DNA of 64,000 nucleotides from Spiroplasma endosymbiont of Asaphidion curtum (GCF_964031085.1 NZ_OZ035001.1:1054001-1118000); one strand, 5' to 3'. Shown: positions 9,506 to 20,087, numbered from the stretch's first letter. A program made the numbers and translations. The notes: generated from the letters alone by a model not told the origin.

Positions 9506-11494
9506 TTAAGAAAACTTTTTTAATATCATTAGCAAAATTGCTAAGGGCACCACAAATTCGAATAACATCTGAAATGCCGGAATAATTTCAAACACCGGAA
9601 ATGCTGTTTTCGTAAAATTAATCGTTGTTTTGGCAATATCCGCAAGGGGGCGAATTAAAAGATTAATCCCCGAAAGACCAAGTAATCAATTCAACATACT
9701 AACAGAAGCGTGCTGAATGCCACAAGATATGGCACTAAATAAACCTCAATAAGAACAGTTGGGTGTAGGAATTAAGTCATTCATATTACCGCTTATTCCG
9801 CCACCAATAAAAGCTGTTGAATTCAAAATGTTAAAATCGTATAAAGAATAATGATATTCAGTACTTTCATTTTTCTTTTTATATAGTGGAAAAGTCAGCG
9901 TAAAAATATTAATCCCATACATTACATCGACTTTAGCGTTATAAAAATGCAGTTTATTATTAGTGGCGTTTCATAATTGGTTATCATACGATTTTAATAC
10001 ATTAAAATCTATTTGATAAGAACTTTTACCACTGTTAAAACCATTGGCAATTTGTTTATCTTTAACAAAGAAATAAGAACGAAAAATCATATTCTTACTA
10101 TTTTCGATTGTTGAACCAGAGTTAATCAAATACTGTTTGGGATAAAAAGTAATTAAGGAACGATAGAAAAAGCCCATTTGTAAAACATTTTTAGGAATTT
10201 GTTGTATTCCTTTGTAATCTAATTCTACATAAGTAGAGGCATCTGTATCAAAACTCGCATAAAAGAATTGTACGAAAAAACCACCTAAAACTTTATAAAT
10301 TTTATTAAATAAATCATTAATGAAATCAATAGTTAAATGTTTTTGATAATGAAGCATAAAATTTTTAAAATCAAATTTTAATTTATCATCATAGCGTAAA
10401 AAATGGAATGTATTACCATAATAATTAACTTGTCCAAAAAAGGTATTAATAAAATCTCCTCCAAAACTTGTTCGCGAGCCAGATTTTCAAAGTGATTTAC
10501 CATTTTCTAAAAACTCATTATTACCCACAATGCTACCATGCTCAGTTTTTATAGTAATAACATCACCAAAACTAGAAAATAAAAGTTCTCTAAAAATAAC
10601 TTTTTCAATGAAACCAGGAGGATATAAATTTTTGCGACTTAAACTAAATTTACTATTTTGTTTAAAACCATTTAATTTAATTGAAATTTCACTCATATAT
10701 TTAAAATTATCGTCAAAAAAATTAAAAATTGGCACTCAATATAAATAACTATAATTAAATTTATCAAAATCTCGGCGTTGTATCATTAAATAATCAAGTT
10801 TATCTTGAAACTGATTATACTGATATTCACCATCCTTTTTAGTTATTGCAGTCGGTAATAGTTGTTCATTAGACTTCTTGCATAACCTATTAAAATAATA
10901 AAAATTTTAAATTTAACCACTTTAAAATAAACATTTTTCTAAAATCTAAAATAATTTTGATAACAATTAACTAGGTTATGCAAGAAGTCTATTATCTTTT
11001 TCTGGTAAAGGAGGCATATCGGCAGAGAATAAAACTATACGATAAAGAGTTAAAACTTTTTCAAATGAAATTTTTACATTAACAATTTCTTCGAGTCAAT
11101 AACTATCAACATCGTAAGTAAAATTATAAATACGATAACCATTTATTTTTTTATAAATACCATTTTTGTTATAGAGATTAGTAAATTCTGAACTAAACAA
11201 ATAAAATTGTTTTTGTGATAATGGAAAATCAGGTAATAAAATATCACTTTTGGTAAAATCAAGCAAAACAGCACCAGTATCTACATTAGGAATTATAATT
11301 AAACCACTATTTTTAACACTAGCAAACTCTAATTCGCAACTATCTCCACATTGACTAGGATTAGTGGCTCGTTTTTGTCGTTTTATAAAGGATTGTTCCA
11401 TATTAGGTTTTGGTGGTTGTTTTGTATCAAAGAAAGCACCTAGAGGGACTAAACCAATAAAAACAATAACTAACCAAGAGATAATTTTATACAT
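9506..11494 (-). pseudogene. prophage 1 ORF1 (large pIII-like adsorption protein), broken by a MITE
   Basis: Without the MITE it would encode 621 residues. The ATG at 11494 follows GAAAGGAC; there is a secretion signal (ISWLVIVFIGLVPLGAFF), then an N-terminal domain shared with the lipoprotein gene. The main body is recognisable in prophages 2 and 3 (YLMIQRRDFDKFNYSYLYW, then GFFYRSLITFYPKQYLIN). A C-terminal membrane anchor (PLAILLMILKKFS) follows. This layout matches the largest SpV1 ORF and is pIII-like. The MITE at 10871-10990 introduces a stop about ten codons after KISFEKVL, so only the N-terminal domain (about 170 residues) can be made now. Confidence 0.85.
10871..10990. mobile_element. 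120-bp MITE (copy 1)
   Basis: Perfect terminal repeats AGACTTCTTGCATAACCTA and complement, no coding capacity, and flanked by ATT on both sides. Removing it restores the ORF1 frame. The ends resemble ISa (AGACTTCTTGCATTAC), so ISa probably mobilises it. Copies 2 and 3 at 28418-28537 and 58849-58968 are also 120 bp, in the opposite orientation. Confidence 0.9.
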
Positions 11495-11520
11495 ATCTAT
11501 ATTTGTCCTTTCTTCTTTGT

Positions 11521-11766
11521 TTAACTTCTTAAAATAAGGTATATTGTTGATAAAATGCAAATTGTTCCTAAAATTTGAAAAATCGGATGTTGGGAAAATA
11601 ACCTTATCATTGGTTTAAACAAATCTAAAATTTTAATATTATTTGATAGAACTTTATTAAAATATTCTAAACCCTCACGCACATAGGCTCATAAACCTAA
11701 AAAATCACCTAAAGCAAAAATAGAAAAAACAGCAACAAGAATAAATAATATTATTAATTTAAACAC
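11521..11766 (-). CDS. prophage 1 small membrane protein (81 aa)
   Basis: GTG start at 11766 after AAAGGAGTAAATAAAT. Two membrane segments: ILFILVAVFSIFALGDFLGL near the N-terminus and FQILGTICILSTIYLI at the C-terminus, linked by an amphipathic LFKPMIRLFSQHPIF. The same architecture, including LFKPMxRxFSQHPIF, occurs in prophage 2 (46347-46595) and as a fused remnant at 60796-61077. It lies just upstream of ORF1, the place of a minor virion or assembly membrane protein in filamentous phages; its exact role is unknown. Confidence 0.7.
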
Positions 11767-11858
11767 ATTTATTTACTCCTTTGATTTCACGATTTAAAAT
11801 TTTTATTTTGTCTAACTGTGGTAATTTGACCGCTTTTTCTGTGGTAAAAATTACCAAC

Positions 11859-12095
11859 TTATTTATTGACTCCTCAATCAGCAACTGATTTTCGATATTT
11901 TTTACGAAAACCAACTTTTGGTCGTTCAATATGAATACCTAAAATGCCACCAATCACAAGATTTATCACAAGCATAATTAGTGGAAAAATAATAATACGA
12001 ATATCTGTTCCCGGAATCGTTAAAGTTCAAATTAAATCAAAAACTTTATAAAACATATCGCCAATCAAACTAGCCATTTTTTCTAAGTTTTCCAT
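11859..12095 (-). CDS. prophage 1 small membrane protein (78 aa)
   Basis: The ATG at 12095 follows GGAGTTTAAAAA. N-terminal amphipathic segment MENLEKMASLIGDMFYKVFD, central membrane span IIIFPLIMLVINLVIGGILG, basic tail (RKKYRK). Its homologue in prophage 2 is 46598-46882 (MENLAKMADFLAQMLYKVFD). It begins 13 bases after the ATPase stop, so it belongs to the same operon. Likely a minor coat or assembly protein; no motif proves this. Confidence 0.7.
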
Positions 12096-12511
12096 TTTTT
12101 AAACTCCTTTACTTATTTTTCTTCTTTAGATTATTTTTTAACTTAGTAAGTATCTTACTGAATTTTTCCATTTTTAAATATTCTAATGCTTCAATATCCA
12201 TTACATTATCATTTCAAAATTTATGCTGATAATTATCATTCAAAGCACGATTACTTAATTCACGCAAGAATGATAAATATTTATTATCGTAAAGATTTAA
12301 AATTGACATCGGAATTTTCAATTTAAAGAAATAAATATCTAATTCCGGAATGCTACGATACTTGATTTTGCGACCTTTTTTATCATTTTTTGCATTAATC
12401 AAAGTTAATCGTCATTGTTCGTATTCGCTTACCGATTTAAAAGTGCCATAAATAACTTGCAAATAGGGTCGGAAAATACTAACCGGTTTTTTTCTAATGC
12501 CAACAATTATT

Positions 12512-13595
12512 AGACTTCTTGCATTACTTATTTATTAAACAAAATTCCTATAAAATATATTTAAAATAGAAATTATAAGGAATTTAAGATTATGAAATTT
12601 GATAAATTTAATTTTATTAATGATAAAGAATTATTACGATTAACTGGAATAAAGCAAAGTACTTTTAATAAAATGTTAAATATTTTAAAAGAAGCTGAGT
12701 TAAAAAAGTTTAAAAGAGGTGGTAAAAATAATAAATTATCATTAGAAAATAGATTATTGATGACTTTATCATATTGACGAGAATATCGTACTTATTTTCA
12801 TCTTGGTAAAAGTTTTGATATTAGTGAAGCTAGTTGTTATCGAAATATCAAGTGAATTGAAGATATTTTAATCAAACATCCTGATTTTCAACAACTTGCT
12901 GGTAAAAAAGCATTAATAAATGATTATTTTAATGATAAAACAATTATTATTGATGCTACAGAAACACCCATTCAACGCCCAAAAAAAGACAAAAACAATC
13001 TTATTCAGGAAAAAAGAAAAAACACACTATTAAAACACAAGTAATTATTGAAAAAGAAAGCAAAATAATTATTGCAACAAATTTTTCTCTCGGTAAAAAG
13101 CATGATTTTTGTTTATTTAAAGAATCAAAAATCCCAATTTTAAAAAATACTAAATTAATAGTTGATAATGGTTATCAAGGAATACAAAAAATTCATAGTA
13201 ATGTTCTAATACCTAAGAAAAAAACAAAGAAAAACCCTTTAAATAAAGAACAAAAACATAATAATAAATTAATTTCAAAAATGAGAATTATTATTGAAAA
13301 TATTTTTGCTATTCTTAAAAAATTTAAAATTATTACTGAAAAATATCGTAATCGTAGAAAACGATTTAGTTTAAGATTTAATTTAATTGCTTCAATTTAT
13401 AATTTGCAATTATAGATAACATAAAATATTTATTTAAAATTAAATTTAAATAATAAAATAATTTTTTGTTGTGTCAAAATTTACACATTTAATAAAATCC
13501 ATAAGTATTAACCTAATAAAAGTTAGAAATTACTATATAGTATTTTTTATTTACAAATAATTTGTAATTATTTTAATAAGTAATGCAAGAAGTCT
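12512..13595 (+). mobile_element. ISa (IS5 family, ISL2 group), complete
   Basis: 1084 bp with ends AGACTTCTTGCATTACTTAT / AATAAGTAATGCAAGAAGTCT and a 3-bp ATT target duplication (12509-12511 and 13596-13598), the ANT-type duplication expected for ISL2-group IS5 elements. Confidence 0.92.
12592..13415 (+). CDS. ISa transposase, made by -1 frameshift (orfA 12592-13044, orfB to 13415)
   Basis: The zero frame gives MKFDKFNFINDKELLRLTGI (helix-turn-helix part) and ends at 13044 after 150 residues. The DDE core continues in the -1 frame (SYSGKKKKHTIKTQ, KHDFCLFKE, VDNGYQG near residue 205, IIENIFAILKKFKII). The frames meet at a run of seven A (C CCA AAA AAA G), a slippery site, so the full 273-residue transposase probably needs programmed -1 frameshifting. 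IIIDATETPIQRP holds the first catalytic Asp. Copies with six A (see 20994-21843) cannot do this by a -1 shift. Confidence 0.8.
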
Positions 13596-14220
13596 ATTGA
13601 ATTCGCAATATCACGAACTTTAACTCATATATGTTCAGCTCGTTGTCCGCTTGCTAATACGATATGGGTAAATTGCCGAGCCGAAGCGAAATATTCTTGT
13701 AAACCTTGGGTTACTCTATCATTTTCTTTATAATCAGTTCCTTCTAAAAATAAATTAGTTTCATCTCATAACAGTAAATGTTTTTCATCTAAAATTGGAT
13801 AATTATAATCTAAAAGTGACATATGCCCTAATGAAAGCATTTGTTTATCCGTAATCGGAAAAGTAGAAATCGTTTTTCAACCACTTAATAAGTAAGAAGC
13901 TAAAACCATTAAAGCGGTTTTTCCAGTTCCTAAAGCACCAATTACTAAATTTAAAGGTGAATTTAATAAGAAATTAATAAAACTACGACGAGCAAAGAAA
14001 TGAGAAATTTTAGTATATAAAATATACAAAGCAATTAATAAATAAATAATATCAAATAACATTCGTCAACTTTGAGGATTATAATAATGTAAAATCGCAC
14101 CATAAAATCACGCAATAATAAATAAAGTGCGATTTAAAGCGACAAAATCATATAATCTTAAATTTATTTTTTTAAACAATAGCATCACTTAAATCACACT
14201 TTATTTATTTTTATTACTAT

Positions 14221-14463
14221 CTATCTGCCGGGCATTAATTTTTCAAACATTTTGAAAGCGATTAAAAATAAACCAATAATCACGCCAAACAAGAAAACTC
14301 AATATGTAGCAAAGAAATTAACAACATTTGGCATATTACCACCAATAATATCAGTTCAAATATTACCAAATGCTTTAATTAATGCTTTTCATAAGTTAGT
14401 AACCGCTTGTTCACCAGTAATTGCTACCGGTGGCGTTATTGCATCAAGAAAAGTTCTAAACAT
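14221..14463 (-). CDS. prophage 1 major coat-like protein (80 aa)
   Basis: A very strong ribosome binding site (AAAGGGGGTGATTAT before ATG at 14463) marks it as the most highly translated gene of the operon, as expected for the major capsid protein. The sequence has an amphipathic N-terminal half and one long C-terminal membrane segment (YWVFLFGVIIGLFLIAFKMF) followed by a basic end, like inoviral coat proteins. Its homologue in prophage 2 is 47897-48142 with the same GGGGGTGAT. It begins 15 bases after the 76-aa gene. Confidence 0.7.
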
Positions 14464-14478
14464 ATAATCACCCCCTTT

Positions 14479-14709
14479 CTAAACAAAATATGATTTAACC
14501 TTATAAAATAAAATAACCATAAATAAGATAATGAATACTAATACCATTCAAAAAGCAATGTTTGCTATTAAAAGTCAAAGTAGTTCTTTGGTCAAATCAA
14601 TTTCTTTGCCAGAAACTCACGCCGGAATAACTTTAATTTGAATAAATAAATCTCAAAAATACAATTTTGTCATTTCTCAATCTAAATCTTTTCAAGCAAC
14701 TAAAAACAT
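14479..14709 (-). CDS. prophage 1 membrane protein (76 aa)
   Basis: One reading frame with six TGA-Trp codons. Trp-rich N-terminus and a C-terminal hydrophobic stretch (LLIANIAFW through VFIILFMVILF). The homologue in prophage 2 is 48308-48538, which shares WDLFIQI and LLIANIAFW. The start ATG 14709 has no strong ribosome binding site and lies 6 bases after the preceding stop, so translational coupling is likely. Role unknown; position next to the coat gene suggests a minor coat or assembly protein. Confidence 0.65.
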
Positions 14710-14714
14710 AATAA

Positions 14715-14864
14715 TTACCGCTTAAAAGGTCAAAAAAGTAGAAAAATAATGGCCGAGAAGAGCATTACAATTATTAAAATTGAAAACAAAAATACAACTT
14801 GGGGTGGTAAATCGGCAGTTGGATAAATTAATTCAATTAACTCAATAATTATTTTTTTAAACAT
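14715..14864 (-). CDS. prophage 1 membrane peptide (49 aa)
   Basis: MFKKIIIELIELIYPTADLPPQV followed by a membrane segment (VVFLFSILIIVMLFSAIIFLLF). It is similar in length and layout to 48542-48703 of prophage 2. It sits tightly between neighbours (9 and 5 bases) in the operon. Function unknown. Confidence 0.6.
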
Positions 14865-14873
14865 TTTCTAAAC

Positions 14874-15086
14874 CTACTTTTTAATTTCTTTTTCATCTTG
14901 TTCTAATAAATTTCGCTTAAACTTTGCAATAAATATTCGTTGTGAATAAGTAAAATCTTTTGGCAACTGTTTTGCTTCACTACCATATTTCTTTTTATCT
15001 TTAAAAAACCGATAAATATTAACTGCAATATAATATGCTAGTAATAATGTTAAAATCGTAAAAAATACTAATCCAAATATACTCAT
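14874..15086 (-). CDS. prophage 1 membrane-anchored basic protein (70 aa)
   Basis: N-terminal membrane segment (LVFFTILTLLLAYYIAVNIY) and a charged C-terminus (DFTYSQRIFIAKFKRNLLEQ). The homologue 48703-48924 in prophage 2 shares the FTxxxxxFIARF pattern. The ATG at 15086 follows AAGGAGAAAATAAAG. Function unknown. Confidence 0.65.
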   Translation of the reverse strand: MSIFGLVFFTILTLLLAYYIAVNIYRFFKDKKKYGSEAKQLPKDFTYSQRIFIAKFKRNLLEQDEKEIKK

Positions 15087-15115
15087 CTTTATTTTCTCCT
15101 TAATTTTCTAATCTT

Positions 15116-15226
15116 TTAATATGCAATATTAACACAAAGTCAATTATCACCGACTAAATCAGTTCTAACAGATTCAACTGCAGATTTAGACGCTCAAATT
15201 TTTTGTTCTAATCCAATTTTTTTATT
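15116..15226 (-). pseudogene. 3' part of a 58-aa prophage 1 gene split by IS30-bounded DNA
   Basis: Encodes KKIGLEQKIWASKSAVESVR and on to VNIAY-TAA. The first 23 codons are at 19861-19929. Joining the two across one ATT duplication gives an uninterrupted 58-residue reading frame, so this gene was split by an IS30 insertion that later grew to 4.6 kb. Confidence 0.75.
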
Positions 15227-16308
15227 GCCAAATTGTAAAGTTAAGTGCAACTAAATTATTTTTCTAACCAAATATTCGATTGGTGAAAGATAATTTAGTA
15301 TTTTTCTTGGTCTTTGGTTTAAAGACAATATAAATTTATGAACTGCATTTTTAGTAGTATTTGAAAAATTAAATTTTTTAGGAAATTTTTCTCTAATTAA
15401 ACCATTAGTATTTTCATTAGTACCTCTTTGTCAAGGCGAATACGCATTAGCAAAATAAATTTTCACATTTAAATTTTTTTCAAGTTGTTGTCAATTAGAA
15501 AATTCTTTACCCCTATCAAATGTTATAGTCTTAACAAGATTATTTGGAAGAATTGATAAATAATGGCTAATGTTTTCGTTAACAACTTTAGTAGTTCTAT
15601 TTTCAACTAACATTGCTAAAGTAAATCTTGATGTTCTTTCAACTAAAGTTATTAAACATGATTTACTTTTACCTCGTGATGATACTACAGTATCACCTTC
15701 TCAATGACCAACAGTTATACGATTATTAACATTAATATTTCGTTCTTTAATTGATTTACCATTAAATTTACCGCGATTTTCTTGAGATTTTCGTTTCTTA
15801 CCTTTTCTTCTTAAATTTTTATTAGTAACTTTTTCAAGTAATCCAGAATAAATTCAATTGTAAATTGTTTTAAAACTAATAATTCATTCTTTATGAAAAT
15901 TTTTAATTCTGCCATAAATTTGTTCAGGCGATCAACCTAATAGTAATTTTTGTTGTACATATTTTACTAATTCTCTATTTTTAAACTTATGAAAATAAAC
16001 ATGTGATTGTTTTCTGTTTTCTGCTTTATTTTGTGCAATTAATGAAAAATAATGATTACTATCTTTATTTCTATTGACTTCTCGAATAATAGTACTAATA
16101 CTTCGATTAAGATTTTTAGCTATTTCACTAATTTTTACTTTAAACTTCAATTGATTCTCAATATAAATTCTTTCATATATGCCAAGATGTTTGTAACCCA
16201 TATAAAAACTCCTTGCTTTGTTTTTTCTAAAATAAACTTAGCATCATGAAATTTTTATATGAGATTTTTTGCAATTTTATTTACTTGCACTTACAAGTAT
16301 AATTCAGC
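15227..16308 (-). mobile_element. IS30 (complete)
   Basis: 1082 bp with both terminal repeats. The left flank ATT (15224-15226) matches ATT after 19860, at the far end of the 4.6-kb block, rather than the sequence directly on its right (16309, ISb), so recombination between IS30 copies has occurred here. Confidence 0.93.
15251..16201 (-). CDS. IS30-family transposase
   Basis: Complete 316-residue reading frame identical to that at 6919-7869: helix-turn-helix N-terminus, DDE core, AAGGAG before the ATG at 16201. Presumably active. Confidence 0.93.
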
Positions 16309-16705
16309 AATTATTGATTTATTTAACAATAAAATTATTTCAGTAGATTTTTGTTATGGCAGTATTCATGATTATAAGTTATTTTTAAAATCAAATACAC
16401 TTATAAATCCAAAATTAGAATTAATTGCTGATTCAGGATATCAAGGTTTGCAAAATGTTCATAAAAATACATTATTGCCAATTAAAAAGAGTAAAAATAA
16501 TCCTTTAAATCCAGATAAAAAGGAATATAATAGCTTTTTAAGTAAAGTTAGAATTGCCATTGAACATGTTTTTGCTAGATTAAAAAGATTTAAAATACTA
16601 GTTTATCGTTATCGCAATAAGATTAGAAGATTCGGATTACGATTTAACTTAATTTCAGAAATATATAATTTTGAATTAAGCTAGTTATAGTTATGTACCA
16701 AGTCT
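16309..16705 (+). mobile_element. ISb 3' fragment
   Basis: Encodes the ISb transposase from IIDLFNNKIISVDFCYG to the TAG at 16682-16684, then the right terminal repeat (GTTATGTACCAAGTCT). Its left part is replaced by IS30 at 16308. An ATG in the IS30 end at 16259 is in frame, but there is no reason to think it is used. Confidence 0.88.
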
Positions 16706-16771
16706 AATGAATAATAAATAATTTTATAGTAAAATAATGACATTAGAAAATAAAGAATTGGGTGAAATGAA

Positions 16772-18370
16772 ATGAAGGGGAAAGCAACTAAACCATTGTT
16801 AATATCACTTTTTTTAATTCTTTTGTTAGCACCAGGAATTGCTTTTCTTATTGTTTTGGTTAATGATTCATTAGTTACAAGTTTTACTAATGATCTTAAT
16901 GTTTTTGCAAGAGAAGAATATTACTTACAATATTTTCAAGATACTTATAATTTTTCTTTGGAAAATACTAAAATACTTTTACAATATTTATCTGATTTTT
17001 ATGATTTTAAAATAATTGCCAGTATGAATACCCAACTTGCCTATACAATTACCGGAACTTCATTAGTATTTTTAGGAATTTTTATTATTTTAGGGGGAGC
17101 ATTTTTTTTAAATAAAAAATGAAAAACAACAAGAGCATTAGTAGTTGTTTTATTAATTTTTTGAATTATAACAATTGTTGGTTTTGCGTTATTAGCTGTT
17201 GGTCAATATAAATATCAATGAACTAATGAAACAACTTTAAATTCACTAGTAAAAGTTAAGGATGCTAAAGATATTATTATTATTCCCAATCCTTATTATT
17301 TTGAGATTGAAGAATTTCATGAATTTTTAGTGGTGTTATCTGGTAAGAAAATTCATTCTGAAGCTATTGATTGATTTAAAAATTTTCTTTTTAAAGAATT
17401 TTATCAAAAGTTAATTAATTTAAAAGGAAATACTAATGAGTGAATTAGTGAAGTTGGTATTTGATGAGTTTTTCTTATTCAAGCAACATTGGTGTCTTTA
17501 ATTGTTGCTTTTGATTATACTAGTTATGCTAGTCATTTAGTGAAGCCTTCTTTTGTTTTTAATAAACGAGAAAAAATTTTATTATTTGGTCAAAATTGGT
17601 TTCGAAAAACTTGGGTTTCTTTTAAACAACCAACAATTTGAAATGTTTTGCGAATTTCAATTTTTTTAATTTCATTATTTATTTTAATTGAAGTTATTTT
17701 GATTATTGCTAATTTTCTTAATAAAGATTTAGTAAATCTTTATGATTTGTTATCAAAATTTCCTTATGGTCATAATAATCCTAGAAATATTCTTGAAATT
17801 CTTGGACAACCACAAGAAATTATTCGTGAGACTTTTTTGATTGAAATTTTGGCACCGATTTATTATTATCCTAATTTACCAACTGTTTTTGTTGTTCAAT
17901 TTGTACCAATTTTAGGTTTAACATTTTTAATAATTATTTGAAGTGTATCTTTTGTTCTTATTAAAAGGATATCTTATTTATCTCGTGGTTCAATAATCTT
18001 ATTTTATACTTTTTTTCTGCCAATTCTTTTTGCTGGTTTATTTCTTTTTACATATTCACAAACTAATACTAATAATTTAATTGTTGTTGCTAATGATATG
18101 CTTTATAAACTTAAAGAAAAATATCCTGATTTTCAAGTTTCATATTATAAATCATCCTTATTTGGAGGGGCTATTTCTAATACTGGTGAGTGAATTGTAT
18201 TTAGTGTTGAAATTATTGTTCTTGTTGTCTTTTCAATTATTATTTCCTTTTTGTTATGGAAAATTTATCAACAAGATAATTTAAAAATAAAAATGGCAAT
18301 TCCTAATTTTATTTTAGAAAAGAAAAAAAGAGTTAAGAAAGTGCCAAATTGTAAAGTTAAGTGCAACTAA
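16772..18370 (+). CDS. large multi-pass membrane protein (532 aa), 3' end replaced by IS30
   Basis: The ATG at 16772 lies after GGGTGAAATGAA, with a -10-like TATAGTAAAAT about 50 bases upstream. It has about eight hydrophobic segments: an N-terminal pair around residues 10-30 and 90-115, then 128-150, about 235, about 292, about 383, about 410, and one near 485. There is a long extracellular-type loop between segments 1 and 2. The last nine residues and the stop (18368-18370) come from the IS30 right end, so the native C-terminus is lost. I do not recognise a family. It is a chromosomal-looking gene trapped between two IS30 copies inside a phage gene, probably brought in by recombination. Confidence 0.6.
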
Positions 18371-19424
18371 ATTATTTTTCTAACCAAATATTCGATTGGT
18401 GAAAGATAATTTAGTATTTTTCTTGGTCTTTGGTTTAAAGACAATATAAATTTATGAACTGCATTTTTAGTAGTATTTGAAAAATTAAATTTTTTAGGAA
18501 ATTTTTCTCTAATTAAACCATTAGTATTTTCATTAGTACCTCTTTGTCAAGGCGAATACGCATTAGCAAAATAAATTTTCACATTTAAATTTTTTTCAAG
18601 TTGTTGTCAATTAGAAAATTCTTTACCCCTATCAAATGTTATAGTCTTAACAAGATTATTTGGAAGAATTGATAAATAATGGCTAATGTTTTCGTTAACA
18701 ACTTTAGTAGTTCTATTTTCAACTAACATTGCTAAAGTAAATCTTGATGTTCTTTCAACTAAAGTTATTAAACATGATTTACTTTTACCTCGTGATGATA
18801 CTACAGTATCACCTTCTCAATGACCAACAGTTATACGATTATTAACATTAATATTTCGTTCTTTAATTGATTTACCATTAAATTTACCGCGATTTTCTTG
18901 AGATTTTCGTTTCTTACCTTTTCTTCTTAAATTTTTATTAGTAACTTTTTCAAGTAATCCAGAATAAATTCAATTGTAAATTGTTTTAAAACTAATAATT
19001 CATTCTTTATGAAAATTTTTAATTCTGCCATAAATTTGTTCAGGCGATCAACCTAATAGTAATTTTTGTTGTACATATTTTACTAATTCTCTATTTTTAA
19101 ACTTATGAAAATAAACATGTGATTGTTTTCTGTTTTCTGCTTTATTTTGTGCAATTAATGAAAAATAATGATTACTATCTTTATTTCTATTGACTTCTCG
19201 AATAATAGTACTAATACTTCGATTAAGATTTTTAGCTATTTCACTAATTTTTACTTTAAACTTCAATTGATTTTCAATATAAATTCTTTCATATATGCCA
19301 AGATGTTTGTAACCCATATAAAAACTCCTTGCTTTGTTTTTTCTAAAATAAACTTAGCATCATGAAATTTTTATATGAGATTTTTTGCAATTTTATTTAC
19401 TTGCACTTACAAGTATAATTCAGC
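18343..19424 (-). mobile_element. IS30 (complete)
   Basis: 1082 bp with both terminal repeats. The left end truncates the membrane protein gene; the right end abuts an IS30 fragment without a spacer. It carries one silent change relative to the other copies. Confidence 0.93.
18367..19317 (-). CDS. IS30-family transposase
   Basis: Complete 316-residue frame, the same protein as at 6919-7869, with AAGGAG ahead of the ATG at 19317. Its stop codon overlaps the read-through stop of the membrane protein on the other strand. Confidence 0.93.
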
Positions 19425-19860
19425 AAACTAATAATTCATTCTTTATGAAAATTTTTAATTCTGCCATAAATTTGTTCAGGCGATCAACCTAATAGTAATT
19501 TTTGTTGTACATATTTTACTAATTCTCTATTTTTAAACTTATGAAAATAAACATGTGATTGTTTTCTGTTTTCTGCTTTATTTTGTGCAATTAATGAAAA
19601 ATAATGATTACTATCTTTATTTCTATTGACTTCTCGAATAATAGTACTAATACTTCGATTAAGATTTTTAGCTATTTCACTAATTTTTACTTTAAACTTC
19701 AATTGATTCTCAATATAAATTCTTTCATATATGCCAAGATGTTTGTAACCCATATAAAAACTCCTTGCTTTGTTTTTTCTAAAATAAACTTAGCATCATG
19801 AAATTTTTATATGAGATTTTTTGCAATTTTATTTACTTGCACTTACAAGTATAATTCAGC
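19425..19860 (-). mobile_element. IS30 fragment (N-terminal part)
   Basis: Carries the IS30 left repeat (ending GTATAATTCAGC at 19860) and the transposase start (ATG 19753) through about residue 106 (EWIIS). It is then fused to the end of the neighbouring IS30. The flank ATT after 19860 pairs with the ATT before 15227. Confidence 0.88.
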
Positions 19861-19929
19861 ATTAATAGAATATATAAACTCTTGACAATAATCTTTGCCA
19901 AACTCATCCACATTAACTCACATTTTCAT
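19861..19929 (-). pseudogene. 5' part of the split 58-aa prophage 1 gene
   Basis: The ATG at 19929 follows GAGGAGTTTTAGAA. It encodes MKMWVNVDEFGKDYCQEFIY SIN before IS30. The remainder is at 15116-15226. No homologue is seen in prophage 2, so this gene is specific to the prophage 1 lineage. Function unknown. Confidence 0.7.
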
Positions 19930-20087
19930 TTCTAAAACTCCTCAAAAAATTGCAATAACTTAGTTAAATAACTCAACTAACATCGATAATTAACGGGCGG
20001 AGCATACGCTTTCCGCACCGTTTAAACACCATAAAAGCCAACTAAGATTTTTTTTACCCCTTATTTTTAAAACACCGTAAAACATCT
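19930..20087 (-). other. phage intergenic region with a G+C-rich hairpin
   Basis: GCGGAGC ATAC GCTTTCCGC (19997-20015) forms a small G+C-rich stem-loop in otherwise very AT-rich DNA. A 22-codon frame (starts MVFKRCGK on the - strand) overlaps it, but nothing else supports it as a gene. A replication, packaging or termination signal is possible. Confidence 0.4.

Larger units (their letters stand above)
12109..14185 (-). pseudogene. prophage 1 Zot/pI-like assembly ATPase, split by ISa
   Basis: Without ISa it would encode 329 residues. N-terminal membrane segments, then Walker A GALGTGKTAL near residue 92, Walker B LLLWDETNLFL near residue 150 and a GQR motif near residue 185. This fits the Zot/pI-type ATPases that drive filamentous phage assembly at the membrane. 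ISa (12512-13595) inserted at codon ~203 with an ATT duplication; deleting it restores the frame, as comparison with 46889-47872 in prophage 2 confirms. The 5' fragment keeps both Walker motifs. Confidence 0.85.
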
